Source: Syntrophaceae bacterium UBA2251
GTDB taxonomy: Bacteria > Desulfobacterota > Syntrophia > Syntrophales > UBA2251
Reading direction: 5' to 3'
Assembly: GCA_002347815.1 (NCBI GenBank)
Contig: DDXV01000064.1
Coordinates: 4,816 to 68,815 of the forward strand
Length of the DNA: 64,000 nt
Below, piece by piece: positions 60,814 through 64,000 of this stretch. The translations under genes were made by a program, and so were the position numbers. The notes beneath the pieces were generated by a model. The model was not told the DNA's origin. It saw nothing but the letters and a program-made list of their open reading frames with translations, and made no database searches. Every line of letters begins with the position of its first letter. The stretch's first letter is position 1.

Positions 60814-62730
60814 ATGGGAAAACAAACGGTGCTGGGGATCTGGGATGGACATGACGCCGGGGCGGCCCTCGTTAAGGGCGACCGGCTTCTTTTCGCCATC
60901 AACGAGGAGCGCCTGAGCCGCCGCAAACTCGAGGTCGGATTTCCCGCGCGCGCGATCCGGGCCTGCCTCGACTTTGTCGGGCTGGACCCCGCCCAAGTGG
61001 ATCTCGTGGCCGCCTCGACGACGGACCCGGCCAAGACCCTGACGCGCCTCGTCCCCCGCCTAAAGGAGGAGTACTACCTCATCCGGCGGCGCAAGCTGGC
61101 CCCCCGCGGCGCGGACCCCTTTAAGAAGGCCTTCAAGTACCGCTTCACCGAACTCGCCCCGAACGCCGCCTCGCGCGCCCTCAGCCGCGCCTGGCTGAAG
61201 CGCCGGCTGGGACCGCTGGGACTGGGCGCCGTCCCGGTCCGGTGGGTGGATCACCACGCCGCCCACGCCGCCGCCGCGGCCTGCTGCGGCGGCTTTGCCG
61301 AGGCCCTGGTCGTCACCCTCGACGGCGTCGGCGACGGGCGCTGCGGCAGCCTGTGGCGGTTCGCGGACGGCCGCCTGACGATCATCCGGGCCCTGCCCGC
61401 CCGCACCTCGTTCGGCATCTTCTTCGAGCACGTGACGAACCTCATGAACATGCGCGAACTCGAGGACGAGGGCAAGGTGATGGCCCTGGCCAACTACGCC
61501 TACCCGATCCCGGACGGGGAGAATCCGCTGTTCGCCTTGATCGGTGCGGACGGCCTGGACGTCGTCTCGCCGCACACCTCGACGGCGATGTTCCGGGAGC
61601 TCAAGAAGATCCTCTGGCGCTACCCCTCGGAGCAGTTCGCCTACATGGCTCAGCGCGTGCTCGAGCGAGGCGCCGCCGCCCTCGTCGCCGAGGCCCTGCG
61701 CCGAAGCGGGCTGAAAAAAATCGCCGCGGCGGGCGGCGTCTTCTCGAACATCAAGCTCAACATGCGGCTCGCCGGGCTCCCCGGCGTGGAGAACGTCTAC
61801 ATCTTCCCCCACATGGGCGACGGCGGCCTCGCGATCGGCGCGGCAATGGCGGCGAACCTCGAGCGAAACGGCGTTTCCGCCTACGCCCTGACGGACCTTT
61901 ATCTCGGCCCGGATTTTTCGCCGGTCGACATCGCGGCGACTCTGGAGGGCATCAAAAATAGAGACGTCACCCTGTTTTCCGCGTCGGCCGGCCGTTATAC
62001 GGCTCCCGCTGAGGATCGTCGCATGCCGTCGCGGCCGGGAAAGCCGGAATCCGGTCCTTTCGAGGGCAGTATGGATTCCCGTCCGCGCGGGAAGGATCAA
62101 GAAGAGGTTTCCCAAAATAGGGCGACGGCCCTGTTTGGGGAGGCCGACGGCCTGCGCTGGCGGAGAAGTGCGGACGCGCCGGCGGAGGCGGCCCGCCTGA
62201 TCCTGGCGGGCGAGATCGTCCTGTGGTTCCGCGGCCGGATGGAGATCGGCCCGCGCGCCCTCGGCAATCGCAGCATCCTGGCCCGGCCGGACTCCCGCGA
62301 CATCAAGGACCGGCTGAACGTCGTCCTGAAGAAGCGCGTCTGGTACCAGCCGTTCTGCCCGAGCATGCTGGCGGAAGACGCCCCGGCGCTGATCGAGGCC
62401 TCCGGATCGGCCCTGAAGGACAACCCCTTCATGACGATGGCCTTCCGCGTGCGCCCGGAGCGCCTGCCGCTGATGGCGGGGGTGATCAACATCGACGGCA
62501 CCTGCCGCCCCCAGTTCGTCGGAGACGAGAACCCCGCGTACCGCGACCTGCTGCGCCACGTCCGGGAGGCGCTCGGCTACGGCGTCGTCCTCAATACCAG
62601 CTTCAACATCCACGGGGAACCCCTCGTCTGCTCGCCCGACGAGGCCGTCCGGATGCTCGTGGACAGCGGCATCCGCTACCTCTTCCTCGACGACTGGCTC
62701 ATGGAGAATCTGCATGCGAAAATGGACTGA
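60814..62730 (+). CDS. NodU/CmcH-family carbamoyltransferase with repeat-derived insert
   Basis: 638 residues. The N-terminal half is ASKHA-like (LGIWDGHDAGAALVKGDRLLFAINEERLSRRK; WVDHHAAHAAAA; VVTLDGVGDG; FSNIKLNMRLA). The C-terminal half is YrdC-like (GEIVLWFRGRMEIGPRALGNRSILARP, KRVWYQPFCPSML, FNIHGEPLVCSPDEAV). It transfers carbamoyl from carbamoyl phosphate to a hydroxyl of a sugar or metabolite. Residues about 381-441 between the halves (NRDVTLFSASAGRYT...) are low-complexity and encoded by a composite repeat. Normal members have only a short linker here, so the enzyme may still fold. Its 3' end overlaps the next gene by 17 bases. Confidence 0.88.
   Translation: MGKQTVLGIWDGHDAGAALVKGDRLLFAINEERLSRRKLEVGFPARAIRACLDFVGLDPAQVDLVAASTTDPAKTLTRLVPRLKEEYYLIRRRKLAPRGADPFKKAFKYRFTELAPNAASRALSRAWLKRRLGPLGLGAVPVRWVDHHAAHAAAAACCGGFAEALVVTLDGVGDGRCGSLWRFADGRLTIIRALPARTSFGIFFEHVTNLMNMRELEDEGKVMALANYAYPIPDGENPLFALIGADGLDVVSPHTSTAMFRELKKILWRYPSEQFAYMAQRVLERGAAALVAEALRRSGLKKIAAAGGVFSNIKLNMRLAGLPGVENVYIFPHMGDGGLAIGAAMAANLERNGVSAYALTDLYLGPDFSPVDIAATLEGIKNRDVTLFSASAGRYTAPAEDRRMPSRPGKPESGPFEGSMDSRPRGKDQEEVSQNRATALFGEADGLRWRRSADAPAEAARLILAGEIVLWFRGRMEIGPRALGNRSILARPDSRDIKDRLNVVLKKRVWYQPFCPSMLAEDAPALIEASGSALKDNPFMTMAFRVRPERLPLMAGVINIDGTCRPQFVGDENPAYRDLLRHVREALGYGVVLNTSFNIHGEPLVCSPDEAVRMLVDSGIRYLFLDDWLMENLHAKMD
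61956..62136 (+). repeat. Composite palindromic repeat inside the carbamoyltransferase gene
   Basis: Left palindrome AAATAGAG-ACGTCA-CCCTGTTT (61956-61977), a GGATTCCCGtccgcGCGGGAA core within 62043-62095, and right palindrome AAAATAGGGC-GACG-GCCCTGTTT (62114-62136). Together they encode about 60 residues in frame. Structure parallels the intergenic unit at 60679-60800. Confidence 0.75.
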
Positions 62731-64000
62731 ATCCTGGGCTGTCCCGGCGGCCGTCCTGATCCTGTATGCCGCACTGATTGGCGTCTTCCTCTATATCCTG
62801 GACTACGCGGCCCCACCGCGGATCGAGACGGCCCTGGTGAAGGCGATGCCCTGGGTGCTCCGGGCCAACATGCTCCTCCTGCTTGCGGGCGCGCTCTGGT
62901 GCTGGCCCGACGTCGCGGCCTTCTGCCGGGAGATCTTTTTCTCGCGACCGTCGCCGAAGTCCCGGCGCCCCAACGCCCGTGCCTGGGCCTTCGCGCTGCT
63001 TGTCGCGGCGGCGGCCGCCCTCGTGATCTTCGCCGCCCCCCGGGTTCATCGGATCTACTACGACGAGGACATCTACGCCAACGTCGGCCAGAACATCGCC
63101 CTGACGCACCAGGCCGCGATGTGCAACTACGGCACCTTCGAGTACGGCGAATACTTCCCCCACTGGCTCCTGATGAACAAGGAGCCGACCGGCTGGCCGT
63201 TCCTGATGAGCCTCGTGTTCCAGGGCTTCGGGGTGGACGAGCGCTACGCCTTCGGCCTCAACAACGTCCTCTACCTGGGCGGCATTCTCCTCGCCTTCTT
63301 CATCGCGTACCGGTTGGCGAGGGGCGGGGGCGGGGCCCGCGCCCCATCTTCATCGCGGTCCAACCGCGCGCGGCAGACCGTCGGGGCGGGAGCGGATTCC
63401 CTTCCATGCGGAAACGACCTCGATACGCCGTTTTTCGCGGGGTTCGTCGCATCGCTCGCCTACGCCATCATACCCCACAATCTCCTCTGGTCGAACACCG
63501 TCGCCGTGGAGCCGTCCGCGGCATTCTTCACGGGCCTCGTCGTCCTGCTCCTGATCGTCTACCTGCAGACGGAACGGCCGCGCCACCTGTTCGTCCTCGC
63601 CTGCGCCATCCCCCTGGCCTGCCAGATGCGCGCGGAGTCGGCGCTGATCCTCTTCTGGCTGATTCCCGCCGCCTTCCTGCTGGGACCCGGGGAACGGAGC
63701 GGCGGGACCGGGAGCCCCGCACGCGCCCGCCTGTGGGTCTTCGCCCGTCGCGAGGTGTGGATCGCGGGGCTGTTGTGCGGCGTCCTCCTCCTGCCCCACG
63801 CCCTGCACCTGTTCGTCATGAAGGGGCAGTCCTGGGGGGCGGAGGGGGCGAAATTCGCCGGGGCGTTCTTCCGGCCGAACCTGGCCGTCAACAGCCTGTA
63901 CTACCTGGCCAACGCGAAGTTTCCCGCACTCCTCAGCCTGCTGGCGCTCGCGGGTATCGCGTGCGGCTCCGCCCCGTGGCGTGCGCGGATCGCGACGCTC
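62714..64000 (+). CDS. GT-C membrane glycosyltransferase (PMT/ArnT-like), 5' part
   Basis: Open to the window end; 429 residues visible from ATG 62714. Several membrane helices (AAVLILYAALIGVFLYIL; ANMLLLLAGALWCW; AWAFALLVAAAAALVIFAA), then an acidic luminal loop RVHRIYYDEDIYANVGQNIA carrying the Asp/Glu motif of GT-C/PMT/ArnT enzymes, and further helices. It would transfer a sugar from polyprenyl phosphate to a periplasmic acceptor, matching the GT2 at 57439 as donor maker. At about residues 208-240 a low-complexity loop (GGGGARAPSSSRSNRARQTVG) contains a GGATTCCC-type repeat. The 3' end lies outside. Confidence 0.82.
   Translation, partial: MRKWTESWAVPAAVLILYAALIGVFLYILDYAAPPRIETALVKAMPWVLRANMLLLLAGALWCWPDVAAFCREIFFSRPSPKSRRPNARAWAFALLVAAAAALVIFAAPRVHRIYYDEDIYANVGQNIALTHQAAMCNYGTFEYGEYFPHWLLMNKEPTGWPFLMSLVFQGFGVDERYAFGLNNVLYLGGILLAFFIAYRLARGGGGARAPSSSRSNRARQTVGAGADSLPCGNDLDTPFFAGFVASLAYAIIPHNLLWSNTVAVEPSAAFFTGLVVLLLIVYLQTERPRHLFVLACAIPLACQMRAESALILFWLIPAAFLLGPGERSGGTGSPARARLWVFARREVWIAGLLCGVLLLPHALHLFVMKGQSWGAEGAKFAGAFFRPNLAVNSLYYLANAKFPALLSLLALAGIACGSAPWRARIATL
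63392..63418 (+). repeat. GGATTCCC-type repeat inside the GT-C gene
   Basis: GCGGATTCCC...GCGGAAACGAC, close to the right half of the radical SAM copy (GCGGATTCCC...TGAACGAC). The flanking 63360-63391 (GCGGCAGACCGTC) resembles the left half of that copy. In frame. Confidence 0.55.

Overview
The window is a high-GC (roughly two-thirds G+C by eye), gene-dense bacterial chromosome segment with no phage, plasmid, rRNA, tRNA or CRISPR features that I could see. The gene content fits a strictly anaerobic Desulfobacterota (former Deltaproteobacteria), perhaps near Syntrophia. It includes a ferredoxin-dependent 2-oxoacid oxidoreductase, an Lrp-type siroheme decarboxylase overlapping hemL, an ADP-forming acyl-CoA synthetase subunit and a 2,4-dienoyl-CoA-reductase-type flavoenzyme. 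The lineage is inferred, not proven.

Layout. (1) 1-9047: a tightly packed type II fatty-acid/polyketide-like operon. It encodes a hotdog dehydratase (cut by the window edge), an ACP, two sister radical SAM enzymes, two complete ketosynthases, a hotdog thioesterase, a stand-alone PKS-type dehydratase, a PlsY-like acyltransferase and a B12/radical SAM protein. This is the best candidate here for an undescribed biosynthetic system. (2) 9044-15236: a decayed catabolic block. A thiolase-like gene, an AMP-ligase gene and a D-threonine-aldolase-like/MFS pair have all lost their middles at sharp junctions, whereas a CrtC/AttH-like gene and a dienoyl-CoA reductase are intact. (3) 15.3-19.3 kb: agmatine to putrescine (aguB, aguA) and a CoA-ligase subunit, with clear sigma70-type promoters. 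(4) 19.6-28.2 kb: F0 genes atpZ-atpI-atpB on the minus strand, then nucleotide-sugar genes (fcl, gmd, UDP-glucuronate epimerase, UDP-sugar dehydrogenase), hemL with its Lrp-type partner, and the c subunit atpE alone on the plus strand. (5) 28.3-33.8 kb: an RF-1-domain protein, an ACT-domain protein, the kor operon, a NusG paralogue and ribD, all on the minus strand. (6) 34.1-42.3 kb: an RmlC-like epimerase, prepilin peptidase and two minor-pilin sets. Each set has a PilX-like gene that converges on a gene for a small exported protein ending in a shared LPADWW motif. (7) 42.5-50.5 kb: a small Cys protein, argS, a SPOR protein and the standard ffh-rpsP-khpA-rimM-trmD-rplS-rnhB-yraN translation block. 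(8) 50.6-64 kb: an exopolysaccharide locus. On the minus strand lie a beta-barrel, a FecR/Ala-rich/Thr-rich exported protein, a Wza-like lipoprotein and a Wzc-like kinase. On the plus strand lie a GT2 glycosyltransferase, radical SAM protein, lipoprotein, carbamoyltransferase and GT-C membrane glycosyltransferase.

A second notable signal is a family of short palindromic repeats at the right end. Palindromes of the form AAATAGGG-N6-CCCTATTT flank a GGATTCCC...GGGAA element. The composite occurs once between genes and once in frame inside the carbamoyltransferase, and related elements sit in frame inside a radical SAM gene and the GT-C gene. They appear to have added peptide inserts to three neighbouring proteins without breaking their frames.
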